Assembly (NCBI RefSeq): GCF_013408985.1
Contig: NZ_JACBZT010000001.1
Location: 2,666,001 to 2,730,000, forward strand
Direction: 5' to 3'
DNA: 64,000 bases
From: Petropleomorpha daqingensis
GTDB lineage: Bacteria > Actinomycetota > Actinomycetes > Mycobacteriales > Geodermatophilaceae
A model generated the notes under the pieces. The model saw nothing but the letters and a program-made list of their open reading frames with translations, did no database searches and was not told the DNA's origin. This document shows positions 25,035 through 32,953 of the stretch, piece by piece (positions within the stretch are counted from its first letter, which is position 1; each line of letters begins with the position of its first letter). The translations under genes and the position numbers were made by a program.

Positions 25035-26123
25035 TCAGCGCGCGGCGGGGGCCAGCCCGGCGGTGGGACGGCCGGCGCCGCGGCGCTTCGCCGAGTTGTC
25101 CAGGGCCGTACGCCAGGCGTCGACCCACCGGGGAGCGGTGTGCTCGGTGAGGTGGCCGGCGAGGACCTTGTCGCGGGCGGCGGCGGCCAGCTCCCGGCGG
25201 CGGTCGAGGTCCTCGATGCCGGTGGCGACCCACTTCGCCCAGTCCTTGGGGGACTTCGCCGGCAGGCCCAGGCCGAGCCGCTCGTACTCAGGGGTGCGGG
25301 CGCGCACGCAGAAGACCCCGCGGGCCGAGTACTCCAGCGGCTTCAGCCAGCTCTTGCACTCGTTGAACCGGTCCATGCGCAGCGGGGCGATGCCGATGTC
25401 GAACACCTCGCCCATCCGCGTCACGTACTCGTAGGTGTCCTTGACCCAGGGGATCTCCTCCGGGTCCTCGGTGAGGCCCAGGCGCGACCAGGCGTCCCAC
25501 TTCTGGCCGAAGACGACGAACCGGGAGCGGCCGCGGGTCCGGTCCAGCGCCTGGCGCAGTCCCGAGCCCATCTCCTGCAGGTCGTACGGGTGCCCGAGCA
25601 CGTTGCCGGTCCAGCCCACCGCGACCGTCTCGGCGTCGCGCTCGTAGGCCGGCGGGAGCTCGGCGAGGCTGCGGTGCAGCGCGTTGGGGACGACGACGCC
25701 GCGGCCGTGCGACGCGTACTCCTCGAGCAGCGCCGGGGTCGAGACCGTGACCAGATCCGCCTCGCGGGCGCACTCCAGCATCATGCGGGCCATGCCCTTG
25801 CGCAGCAGCGCGCCGTGCGCCATGTGGCCGTAGGGGACGCCGGAGAGCAGGTCGTCGCCCTCGACCACGACGGCCAGGCCCTTGTCCTTGAGGATCCGCA
25901 GGCTCTGCAGCATCGCCTCGGTCTTGGGCAGCTGGAGGACGACGACGTCGAAGTCGCCGACCTCGACGTCGACGACCGCGTCGTCGCGCACCGTCGTCGT
26001 CAGGCCCACCGTGGTGTGGATGTCGACGTCGATGCCGGACTCGCGGATCGCACGCACCGGCTCGGTGACGCGGTAGTGGATCGAGCCGGCGCTTCCGGCG
26101 GAGTGGACGACGAGGACGCGCAT
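25035..26123 (-). CDS. Glycosyltransferase, GT4-like, in the filament gene group
   Basis: The 362-residue protein reads as a two-Rossmann glycosyltransferase: MRVLVVHSAGSAGSIHYRV at the start, EGDDLLSGVPYG, VSTPALLEEYASHGRGVVVP in the linker, then VAVGWTGNVLGHPYDL and the acceptor/donor block FNECKSWLKPLEYSARGVFC. The ATG at 26123 matches the natural start of such proteins and has AAAGG upstream. Its location between the basal-body operon and fliS-fliD-fliC suggests that it glycosylates flagellin, but the sugar and acceptor are unknown. Confidence 0.82.
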   Translation of the reverse strand: MRVLVVHSAGSAGSIHYRVTEPVRAIRESGIDVDIHTTVGLTTTVRDDAVVDVEVGDFDVVVLQLPKTEAMLQSLRILKDKGLAVVVEGDDLLSGVPYGHMAHGALLRKGMARMMLECAREADLVTVSTPALLEEYASHGRGVVVPNALHRSLAELPPAYERDAETVAVGWTGNVLGHPYDLQEMGSGLRQALDRTRGRSRFVVFGQKWDAWSRLGLTEDPEEIPWVKDTYEYVTRMGEVFDIGIAPLRMDRFNECKSWLKPLEYSARGVFCVRARTPEYERLGLGLPAKSPKDWAKWVATGIEDLDRRRELAAAARDKVLAGHLTEHTAPRWVDAWRTALDNSAKRRGAGRPTAGLAPAAR

Positions 26124-26211
26124 GGCACGGGGACCTTTCGATTGCCGGGTACTCCCGACAGTCATCGGCAGTCCGACTGCGCGAGGTGACGAAACGTCCC
26201 TGACGGAACTC

Positions 26212-26571
26212 TCAGATGGCCTGGTCGAAGAAGGTGGCGACGGGCCGGCTCGGTCCGTAGGACATCCGGGCGGCCACGTCGCGCTGACGCTGGCTCTGGG
26301 TGATGCGCTCGACGATCCGCTCGGCGACGGCGAGCTGGTGCTGCAGCAGGCGGGCCGCGCGCTCGCGCAGGTCGTCCGGCAGCGGGCCGAGGCCGCTGGG
26401 CGGCACCCAGTCCGCGGAACGGTTCCCCCAGGCGGCGATCTCCTCGGCGCGGCCGCGGGCCAGGGTCGCCTCGGCCTCGACGACCCGGCCCTCGAGGTCG
26501 TCGAGGGCGGCTTCCCACGTCGTCGGCGTCGACCCGTCGCCGCCGGCGACGAAGCGCCCGCCGGCGGTCAT
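26212..26571 (-). CDS. Hypothetical helical protein in the FliT position
   Basis: The 119-residue protein has no motif I recognise. It is helical and charged (WEAALDDLEGRVVEAEATLA, LLQHQLAVAERIVERITQSQ), with a disordered Gly-rich start. The ATG at 26571 overlaps the fliS stop (ATGA), so it is co-translated with FliS. FliT, the FliD chaperone, is usually encoded in this position and is a small helical protein; this is therefore a candidate FliT analogue by position and character, not by sequence identity. Confidence 0.6.
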   Translation of the reverse strand: MTAGGRFVAGGDGSTPTTWEAALDDLEGRVVEAEATLARGRAEEIAAWGNRSADWVPPSGLGPLPDDLRERAARLLQHQLAVAERIVERITQSQRQRDVAARMSYGPSRPVATFFDQAI

Positions 26572-26954
26572 GCCGGCAGCGCCGCCAGCGAGGCCGCGGC
26601 CTCGCGCCACGCGTCGCGCAGCGGCTCGACCACCTTGCGGCAGTCCCGCACGCGGCGCAGGTCGCCCTTGATGCCGGCCTGGATGAGCTCCTGGATCAGC
26701 CAGACGTAGAGCGCGGCCAGCCGCGGGCCGCCCTCCCACACGTCCACGTTCAGGGTGGCGTGCAGCTCCACGATGATGTCCTGCGCGTGCTGGATCTGCT
26801 CGCGGGCCGCGTCGCGGTCGCTGCGGACCAGCAGGTCCTCCGCGCGCTCGAGGTCGAGCGCGAGCCGGTCGTAGAGCATGACCAGTAGCTGCTGCGGAGA
26901 CGCGGTGGCGACCCGGTCGTTCAGGTAGCGGGCTCGCAGGGCGGCGGTGCTCAT
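26568..26954 (-). CDS. fliS: Flagellin export chaperone FliS
   Basis: FliS binds the C-terminus of flagellin before export. The 128-residue four-helix protein has the family start YLNDRVATASPQQLLVMLYD followed by RLALDLERAE, and the later helix ELHATLNVDVWEGGPRLAAL with YVWLIQELIQA. It lies 53 nt after fliD and overlaps the small helical gene downstream. Confidence 0.93.
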   Translation of the reverse strand: MSTAALRARYLNDRVATASPQQLLVMLYDRLALDLERAEDLLVRSDRDAAREQIQHAQDIIVELHATLNVDVWEGGPRLAALYVWLIQELIQAGIKGDLRRVRDCRKVVEPLRDAWREAAASLAALPA

Positions 26955-27007
26955 GGGGAAGGCTCTCCTGGGAGTGGTTCAGGGGTTCGGGCCGGGCGGG
27001 TCCGGGG

Positions 27008-28450
27008 TCAGCTGCTGGACGACGAGGACCACTTCGGCAGGCCGTTGATCTGCGAGGTGAGCCAGTTCCCCTGGCTCTGCAGCGACGACAGCGCGGTCTC
27101 CAGCGCGTTGAACTGGGCCGTCATGGTGTCCTTGCGCTGCTGCAGCCGCAGCGTCCAGGCGTCGATCTGGCTCTGGATGTCCTTGGCCGTGGTGTCCGAC
27201 CCGTTGGCCATGGTGACCAGCGACCCGGACACCGAGTCGCTCGCCATCTCGGCCAGCACCGACAGGCGGGCGGCCAGGCCGTCGGTGTCGACGGTGTCGT
27301 CGGGGGTGTTGGCGGCCCCGTCCAGGCCGACGCCGGTGAGACCGCCGGCGATCTGCTGGGCCAGAGCCGGGTTGCTCGACAGCACCGCGGAGAACTTCCC
27401 CGCGTCGAAGGTGATCGTCCCGTCCTTGGTCAGCTGGATGCCGATCGAGGCGGGGGAGGCCGACCCGGTCGGGTAGTCCGACGAGACCGGCACCGCGATG
27501 GCGTCGCTGAGCTTCGTGCGGATCTGGTCGGCGAGCTGGATGAGGGAGAAGTTGCCCTTCAGCGCGGCGGTGCTGCCCTCGCTGGAGTCGGTGTTGTCCT
27601 TGACCGCCTGGATCGCCTTGTTGGCCGCGTCGATCATCGACGAGACGGCGGAGGTGATCGCGCCGGTGTCCGTGCCGACCTTGAGCGTCGTCGAGACGCC
27701 GGTCTGGCTGACGGTGAACGTGGTGCCGTCCATGACGCCGGTGAAGGTGTTGGTGGCCGACTTCGCGGTGATCTTCCCGGCGCCGTCGCCGATGGTGATC
27801 TGCGCGTCCTGCCCGGCGCTCACGACGCCGTAGGCCGAGGAGGGCTGGGTGTCGGAGACGATCGCGAACGATTTCGCCGTGCCGGTGGCGGTCGAGGTGA
27901 CCTGCAGCTGGTAGCCCGAGCCGGTGTTCACGGCTGTGGCCGTGTAGCCGAGGTTGGCCTTGTTGATCTGGGCGACCGCCTCGCCGAGGGAGACCTTGCC
28001 GTCGGCGTCGGAGTCGACCAGGTCGACGTGCCCGAACTCCGACGTCTCCCCGAGGTCCTTGAAGGTCAGCGTCGAGCCGAGACCGAAGGCGTCGGTGGTG
28101 TTGGTCCAGGTCGCGGTCGAGGCGACCGAGTGCGCGCTGGCCAGCTTGTCGACGGTGAAGGAGAGGGAGCCGGCGAGCGCGCCGGCCGAGGCGCTGGCGC
28201 TCACCGTGCTGCTGGTGCTGGTGGCCTTCGCGGGGTTCCACGCCGCGGCCTTGGTCAGGGCCTGCGCGGCGGAGCCGAGGGTGGCGAAGGAGGTGTTGAC
28301 CTGCCGCAGAGCGGCGGCCTGCTTCTGGACGTCGGCGAGCTTGCTCTGCAGGAGCTGCTGCGGCTGGGCCTCGATCTGCATGAGCTGCGTGATCATCGTG
28401 GTGTAGTCGATGCCGGAGGTCAGTCCGGTACCCATGCTCACGCCTGCCAC
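27008..28450 (-). CDS. fliD: Flagellar filament cap protein FliD
   Basis: FliD caps the filament and folds incoming flagellin. The 480-residue protein has the FliD N-terminal domain (MGTGLTSGIDYTTMITQLMQ, then IEAQPQQLLQSKL), a beta-rich Thr/Ser/Gly middle, and the C-terminal domain (IGIQLTKDGTITFDAGKFSA, LTVGVGLD-type segment, WTLRLQQRKDTMTAQFNALE). The GTG at 28450 was chosen since AAGGA stands 6-7 nt upstream. It is separated from fliC by a strong terminator. Confidence 0.94.
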   Translation of the reverse strand: MAGVSMGTGLTSGIDYTTMITQLMQIEAQPQQLLQSKLADVQKQAAALRQVNTSFATLGSAAQALTKAAAWNPAKATSTSSTVSASASAGALAGSLSFTVDKLASAHSVASTATWTNTTDAFGLGSTLTFKDLGETSEFGHVDLVDSDADGKVSLGEAVAQINKANLGYTATAVNTGSGYQLQVTSTATGTAKSFAIVSDTQPSSAYGVVSAGQDAQITIGDGAGKITAKSATNTFTGVMDGTTFTVSQTGVSTTLKVGTDTGAITSAVSSMIDAANKAIQAVKDNTDSSEGSTAALKGNFSLIQLADQIRTKLSDAIAVPVSSDYPTGSASPASIGIQLTKDGTITFDAGKFSAVLSSNPALAQQIAGGLTGVGLDGAANTPDDTVDTDGLAARLSVLAEMASDSVSGSLVTMANGSDTTAKDIQSQIDAWTLRLQQRKDTMTAQFNALETALSSLQSQGNWLTSQINGLPKWSSSSSS

Positions 28451-28485
28451 AGCAGTTCCTTCTCTCTCGCCGTCGGTGGGACGCA

Positions 28486-28517
28486 GTGAGGGGGGAGGCC
28501 GGGGCCTCCCCCCTCAC
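28486..28517 (-). terminator. Perfect 15-bp hairpin between fliC and fliD
   Basis: Arms GTGAGGGGGGAGGCC (28486-28500) and its exact complement (28503-28517) are separated by only two bases. It lies 29 nt after the fliC stop and 36 nt before fliD. No U-run follows, as is usual for high-GC actinobacteria. It would explain strong fliC expression independent of fliD. Confidence 0.8.
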
Positions 28518-28545
28518 CGGGTGGTGCTAGGTGGTGCTACTCAGG

Positions 28546-29838
28546 TCAGCCCAGCAGCTTCAGGATCGACTGGGTGGACTGGTTGGCCTGGGCCAGCATC
28601 GAGGTGCCGGCCTGGGTCAGGACCTGGGCGCGCGTGAAGTTGGTCATCTCCGACGCCATGTCGGTGTCGCGGATCCGCGACTCCGAGGCGGTGGTGTTCT
28701 CGATGGCCGTGTTCAGGTTGTTGACCGTGTGCTCGAACCGGTTCTGGATGGCACCCAGGTCGGCCCGCTGCGAGGACACCGTCTTGATCGCCGCGTCGAT
28801 CGCCTTGATGGCGTTCGAGGCGCCGCTCGAGCCGCTGAAGGTCGGGGTCGCCGCCGCCAGCTGGGCCGGGTTGGCCCACGTGGTGCCACCGCTGGTGGAG
28901 GTCAGGGCCGCACCGTTGGCGCCGGTGAAGTCCGTGACCGCCTCGCGGATGCCGAAGGTCAGACCGTTGGCCGCCGAGGCGAACGGGTCGGTGGTCAGAC
29001 CGAGGGCCGCCTTGGCCGCCGTGTTGAGGGCGGTCAGGGCCTGGGCGGAGGTGGCGAAGGTGCTCGGGTCGTTGTCGTTGTCCAGGTTGGAGTAGTCCAC
29101 CGAGGACAGGTCGAACGTCTTGCCACCGAAGCTGATCGTGCCGGTCAGGCTGGTGTAGTCCGACGAGTCGGCGCTGGCACCGGTGAGCGTGACACCCGAG
29201 GCGTTGTAGAAGTTCATGGCCGCCGAGGCCGCCGAGGTGGCGGTCGTGGTGACCACGGTGCCCGAGGCGGTACCGGCGGAGGCCGCCGAGTACTTGCCGG
29301 CCGCGGTGACGTCGACGGTGTCGACGCCGAGGCCGGCCGCGCTCATGGCCTTGCCGATGTTGACCGAGATGGTCTGACCGGCGTTGGCCCCGACCTGGAA
29401 CGTGCCCTTGTAGTTGCCGTCCAGCAGCTTGGTGCCGTTGAACGTCGTCGTGTCGGAGATGCGGGTCAGCTCGGACTTGAGCTGGCTCATCTCCTTCTGG
29501 ATGCTGGCCTTCGCGTCGTCGTTCAGCGAACCGGTGCTGCTCGCCTGTACGGACAGGTCACGCATGCGCTGCAGGATCGAGGTGGTCTCCGACAGCGCAC
29601 CCTCAGCGGTCTGCACGACGCTGGTGCCGTCCTGGGTGTTGCGGACGGCCTGGGTGAGGCCACCGATCTGCGAGCGGAGGCCCTCGGAGATGGCCAGACC
29701 CGCCGCGTCGTCAGCGGCCTTGTTGATGCGGTAACCCGAGGACAGCCGCTCGAGCGACTTGTTCAGCGAGTTCTGGGTGGTGCTCAGGTTGCGGTACGCG
29801 TTCAGCGCCGCAACGTTGGTGTTGACGCTCAGACCCAC
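28546..29838 (-). CDS. fliC: Flagellin FliC
   Basis: This is the filament subunit. The 430-residue protein has the conserved D0/D1 N-terminus (MGLSVNTNVAALNAYRNLST, SLERLSSGYRINKAADDAAG) and C-terminus (RFEHTVNNLNTAIENTTASE, SILKLLG). The middle, about residues 175-310, is Ser/Thr/Ala-rich and probably surface-exposed, giving many possible O-glycosylation sites. The start is the GTG at 29838, with AAGGAGG six bases upstream. It is the only flagellin gene here. The leader holds a sigma-28-like promoter and a possible CsrA site. Confidence 0.97.
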   Translation of the reverse strand: MGLSVNTNVAALNAYRNLSTTQNSLNKSLERLSSGYRINKAADDAAGLAISEGLRSQIGGLTQAVRNTQDGTSVVQTAEGALSETTSILQRMRDLSVQASSTGSLNDDAKASIQKEMSQLKSELTRISDTTTFNGTKLLDGNYKGTFQVGANAGQTISVNIGKAMSAAGLGVDTVDVTAAGKYSAASAGTASGTVVTTTATSAASAAMNFYNASGVTLTGASADSSDYTSLTGTISFGGKTFDLSSVDYSNLDNDNDPSTFATSAQALTALNTAAKAALGLTTDPFASAANGLTFGIREAVTDFTGANGAALTSTSGGTTWANPAQLAAATPTFSGSSGASNAIKAIDAAIKTVSSQRADLGAIQNRFEHTVNNLNTAIENTTASESRIRDTDMASEMTNFTRAQVLTQAGTSMLAQANQSTQSILKLLG

Positions 29839-29872
29839 GGTGTTCCTCCTTGGAATCGGGTCTCGGGGGTGT

Positions 29873-29894
29873 CCCGCTGCATCCGTGCTGCGGG
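29873..29894 (-). promoter_or_regulatory. fliC leader hairpin exposing GGA (candidate CsrA site)
   Basis: In the transcript CCCGC pairs with GCGGG and GCA with TGC around a CGGA tetraloop, about 35 nt before the fliC start. A second GGA lies in the Shine-Dalgarno (AAGGAGG, 29845-29851). A GGA-loop hairpin plus a GGA-containing ribosome site is the arrangement CsrA uses to repress flagellin translation in Bacillus subtilis. FliW and CsrA are encoded at 33856-34627. Confidence 0.55.
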
Positions 29895-29909
29895 TTGCTT
29901 GCAGAGAGA

Positions 29910-29937
29910 ATTACGGCCCGGAGTCGCCCCGACTTGA
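29910..29937 (-). promoter_or_regulatory. Candidate sigma-28 promoter of fliC
   Basis: On the minus strand TCAA (29937-29934) is followed after 16 bases by GCCGTAAT (29917-29910), close to the FliA consensus TAAA-N15-GCCGATAA. Transcription would begin near 29903, giving a leader of about 65 nt. The flgN region has the same architecture. Confidence 0.6.
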
Positions 29938-29970
29938 GGCGAATGGGACGAAAGTTCGGACGACTTTCCC

Positions 29971-30885
29971 TCAAGCGGGTTGGGCCGTGGTGCCCCGACC
30001 GGGCACCTGCCAGGCGGTGCGCTGGGTGGGGAGCGGTGGGGCAGGACTGCGCCCGGTCACCCGATCGACGTACATCCGCTGCTGGTTGCGGGCGCGGACG
30101 CCGCCGTCGGCCGGGACCGGCTTGCCGTCCCAGACCTCGCTCATCGCCGCGTGCAGCAGCGTCAGCGCGCGGGCGCGCATCTGCGAGACGCGCGAGAGCG
30201 TGACTCCGAGATCCTCCGCTATCTCGGTCAGGGATTCGTCACCGAAGAAATTGCGCTCGATGACCTCGTCCAGCCGGTCGGGGAGGGCGCGGATCGCGTC
30301 CTGCAGGTGCCGGGCCCGTTCGCTGCGCAGCAGCGCGCGCTCGGGGGACTCGCCGGTGTCGGGCAGGTCGAACGAGCCGCCGTCGGTGCCGTGGTCGGCG
30401 TCCATGCTCACCATGACGGCGCGGTGGACGTCCACCTGCAGGGCGTCCAGCTCGCTGGGCGGGACGCCGAGGCTCTCGGCCAGCTCGGCCCGCGTGGGGG
30501 GCCGGCCGAGCTGGATCGCCAGGGCGTCGGCGGCGGCGTCGGTGCGGCGGGCCGCGGCGCGGACCGAGCGACTGGCCCAGTCACCGCTGCGCAGCTCGTC
30601 GAGGACGGCGCCCTGCAGCCGGGCGAGGGCATAGGTGGCGAACGAAGCGCCGGCGGAGGGGTCGAACCGGCGGGCGACCTCGACCAGGGCCAGCTGCGCG
30701 CACGAGATCAGGTCGTCGCGGCTGACGTGGCCCGGGAGGGAGATCCGCGAGGCCACCGCATTGACTGCGAAGTGCGCGAGAGGCAGGTGCTCGGTCACCA
30801 GCGCGTCGACGTCGGCCGCCGATCGCCGCTCGTGCGGCGTCCGGGAGCCGGGGCGATCGGTCGCCAGGGCGCGGGCAGGTCTCAC
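29971..30885 (-). CDS. fliA: Flagellar RNA polymerase sigma factor FliA (sigma-28)
   Basis: This FliA/SigD-class sigma factor directs late flagellar genes. In the 304-residue protein region 2 reads VSRDDLISCAQLALVEVARR then FDPSAGASFATYALARLQGA; region 3 contains QLGRPPTRAELAESLGVPPS; region 4 is LTEIAEDLGVTLSRVSQMRA. The GTG at 30885 has AGAAGGA ahead of it; a GTG nine codons earlier lacks one. It carries a C-terminal extension of about 40 residues beyond region 4, rich in Pro and Arg. It is divergent from flgN and upstream of fliC. Confidence 0.92.
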   Translation of the reverse strand: MRPARALATDRPGSRTPHERRSAADVDALVTEHLPLAHFAVNAVASRISLPGHVSRDDLISCAQLALVEVARRFDPSAGASFATYALARLQGAVLDELRSGDWASRSVRAAARRTDAAADALAIQLGRPPTRAELAESLGVPPSELDALQVDVHRAVMVSMDADHGTDGGSFDLPDTGESPERALLRSERARHLQDAIRALPDRLDEVIERNFFGDESLTEIAEDLGVTLSRVSQMRARALTLLHAAMSEVWDGKPVPADGGVRARNQQRMYVDRVTGRSPAPPLPTQRTAWQVPGRGTTAQPA

Positions 30886-30983
30886 GCCGTTCCTTCTCGG
30901 CGGGTTGGGCACCCCACCGCACCGTCGTCGGCAGATTTCCTCCGGCGCCCGAACGCATCACTCGCTCGTGTCCGGATTTCGGC

Positions 30984-31011
30984 TTGACCCCCTCCGCCGG
31001 CGTGCCGATGC
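30984..31011 (+). promoter_or_regulatory. Candidate sigma-28 promoter of the flgN operon
   Basis: TTGA at 30984-30987 and GCCGATGC at 31004-31011 are separated by 16 bases, the same spacing as in the fliC promoter. The -10 differs from the FliA consensus GCCGATAA only in the last two bases. It is located 30 nt before the flgN start, as expected for a late-gene promoter. Confidence 0.6.
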
Positions 31012-31041
31012 AGGTGTCGACAAAGCGAGAAGAGGAAGGCG

Positions 31042-31536
31042 GTGGACGGCGTGGACTACCAGCACTTGTCGACGTTGCTCTGGCGCGAGCAGGAGCTGCT
31101 CGACCTGCTGCTGTTCAAGGCCGAGGAGAAGCAGTACCTGATCCTCACGGGCAAGACGCGCTGGCTGGCCCGCATCGCGCACGAGATCGAGGTCGTCCTC
31201 GACCAGCTGCGCACGCTGGAGGTCGAGCGCGCGGCGGCGACCGAGGCGCTCGCGGTGCAGCTCGGGCTCGGCGCGAACCCGTCGCTGCGGCAGGTCGCCG
31301 AGAAGGCGCCGACGCCGTGGAACGACCTGTTCGCCAAGCACCACGAGGCGCTCCTGGTCCTGGTGACCGACCTGCGCAGCCTGTCCGACGCCAACCGCGA
31401 GCTCATCGAGGGCGGCATGGCCGTCCTGGGCGACGCACTGCTGTCGGTCCGCTCGCCGAGCGCCGGCACCTACGGCGCCACCGGGCGCACGCACAACGGC
31501 GACCACCGCGCGGTGACCCTGGACGGTGCCCTGTGA
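31042..31536 (+). CDS. flgN: Flagellar export chaperone FlgN
   Basis: FlgN chaperones the hook-filament junction proteins FlgK and FlgL. The 164-residue helical protein starts with LSTLLWREQELLDLLLFKAE and KQYLILTGKTRWLARIAHEI, a common FlgN pattern, followed by amphipathic helices (LLVLVTDLRSLSDANRELIE). Residues after 140 are disordered. The GTG start at 31042 follows an AGAGGAAGG ribosome site. It overlaps flgK (GTGA), its client, which supports the call. Confidence 0.88.
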   Translation: MDGVDYQHLSTLLWREQELLDLLLFKAEEKQYLILTGKTRWLARIAHEIEVVLDQLRTLEVERAAATEALAVQLGLGANPSLRQVAEKAPTPWNDLFAKHHEALLVLVTDLRSLSDANRELIEGGMAVLGDALLSVRSPSAGTYGATGRTHNGDHRAVTLDGAL

Positions 31537-32945
31537 GCGGGACCTTCTCGGGTCTGAACACGGCGCGCACGGCGCTCTGGGCGCAGCAGCGGGCCATGGA
31601 CGTGACCGGCCAGAACATCGCCAACATGAACACGGTCGGCTACTCGCGGCAGCGGGCCGAGCTGCAGTCGCTCGGCGGCACCGCCGTCCCGGCGACGTAC
31701 GCCGTCAACAACAACGTGGGCGAGGGCGTCAGCGCCGAGAAGGTCAGCCGGATCCGCGATGCCTTCCTGGAGTCGCGCGCCCAGCTGGAGCAGGCCACCA
31801 CAGCCAGCATGACCGTGGCCGACACGACCTACTCGCAGATCGAGGACGCCTTCCGCGAGCCGGGGGACACCGGCATCCAGGCGCAGCTGTCGGACATGTG
31901 GGCGGCCTGGGGCGACGTGCACGACAACTCCACCAACCCCGGTCCGCGCAGCGAGGTCCTCGAGCGCACGCAGACCCTGGTGTCCGGCATCCGCACCACC
32001 CGGGCGGCGCTCGACCAGCAGTGGGGCGGCAACTACGACGGACTGAAGACGCTGGTCCAGGACGTGAACGCCACGGCCTCGTCGATCGCCGACCTCAACG
32101 AGTCGATCCGCCGTGCCACGATCAACGGGCTCCCGAGCAACGAGCTCGCCGACAAGCGGGACGCGCTGGTGCTCCAGCTGTCGCAGCAGATCGGCGCGAC
32201 GTCGGCCCCGGCGGACGACGGCAGGATCACCGTCTCGGTCGGGGGCGCAACCCTCGTCTCCGGGGGCTCGGCGCTCAAGCTGCAGCTGGTCGGCAGCAGC
32301 GACCCCGATGACCTGGCCACCGACCCGCCGCGGGTGGTCACCGACCCGGTGGGCACGCTGGTGCGCCCCGGCGGCACCGCCGAGGGGCAGCTCACGGCGA
32401 TGACGTCCACGATCCCGCAGTACCGCAACGCGATCGACAGCCTGGCGAAGAACCTGGCGACCGAGCTGAACGCCGCGCACCAGGCGGGCTACGACCAGGA
32501 CGGCGTCCAGGGCGTGGCGCTGCTCGATGACGGCGCCGGCGACCCCACGAAGATCACCGCGGCGAACCTGACCCTGGCGATCACCGACGGCCGCAAGCTC
32601 GCCGCCTCGACGCTGTCCCCGGCAGCGGCCGGCGGCAGCGCCTCCGGCGACAGCACCAACGCCGACGCCATCTACCAGCTGAGCCTGTCGACCACCGGCA
32701 CGGACGCCAGCTACCGGAAGATGATCGTGGGCCTCGGTGTCCAGGCCTCCACGGCGACCAACCGGCTGAGCGCGCAGAGCGTGATCAGCTCGCAGGTCGA
32801 CGCCTCCCGCGAGTCGGTCTCGGGCGTCAACCTCGACGAGGAGATGAGCAACCTGCTGCAGTACCAGCACGCGTACGCGGCGGCCGGCAAGCTCGTCTCC
32901 GCCGTCAACGACATGCTCGACACGCTGATCAACATGGTGCGGTGA
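31533..32945 (+). CDS. flgK: Hook-filament junction protein FlgK (HAP1)
   Basis: FlgK forms the first junction zone between hook and filament. The 470-residue protein has the family N-terminus SGLNTARTALWAQQRAMDVT, GQNIANMNTVGYSRQRA, a middle that includes LNESIRRATINGLPSNELAD, and the C-terminal helix SGVNLDEEMSNLLQYQHAYA with AAGKLVSAVNDMLDTLI. The start is the GTG that overlaps the flgN stop. It is somewhat shorter than enterobacterial FlgK (about 550), in line with Gram-positive forms. Confidence 0.95.
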   Translation: MSGTFSGLNTARTALWAQQRAMDVTGQNIANMNTVGYSRQRAELQSLGGTAVPATYAVNNNVGEGVSAEKVSRIRDAFLESRAQLEQATTASMTVADTTYSQIEDAFREPGDTGIQAQLSDMWAAWGDVHDNSTNPGPRSEVLERTQTLVSGIRTTRAALDQQWGGNYDGLKTLVQDVNATASSIADLNESIRRATINGLPSNELADKRDALVLQLSQQIGATSAPADDGRITVSVGGATLVSGGSALKLQLVGSSDPDDLATDPPRVVTDPVGTLVRPGGTAEGQLTAMTSTIPQYRNAIDSLAKNLATELNAAHQAGYDQDGVQGVALLDDGAGDPTKITAANLTLAITDGRKLAASTLSPAAAGGSASGDSTNADAIYQLSLSTTGTDASYRKMIVGLGVQASTATNRLSAQSVISSQVDASRESVSGVNLDEEMSNLLQYQHAYAAAGKLVSAVNDMLDTLINMVR

Positions 32946-32953
32946 CGTAGACG

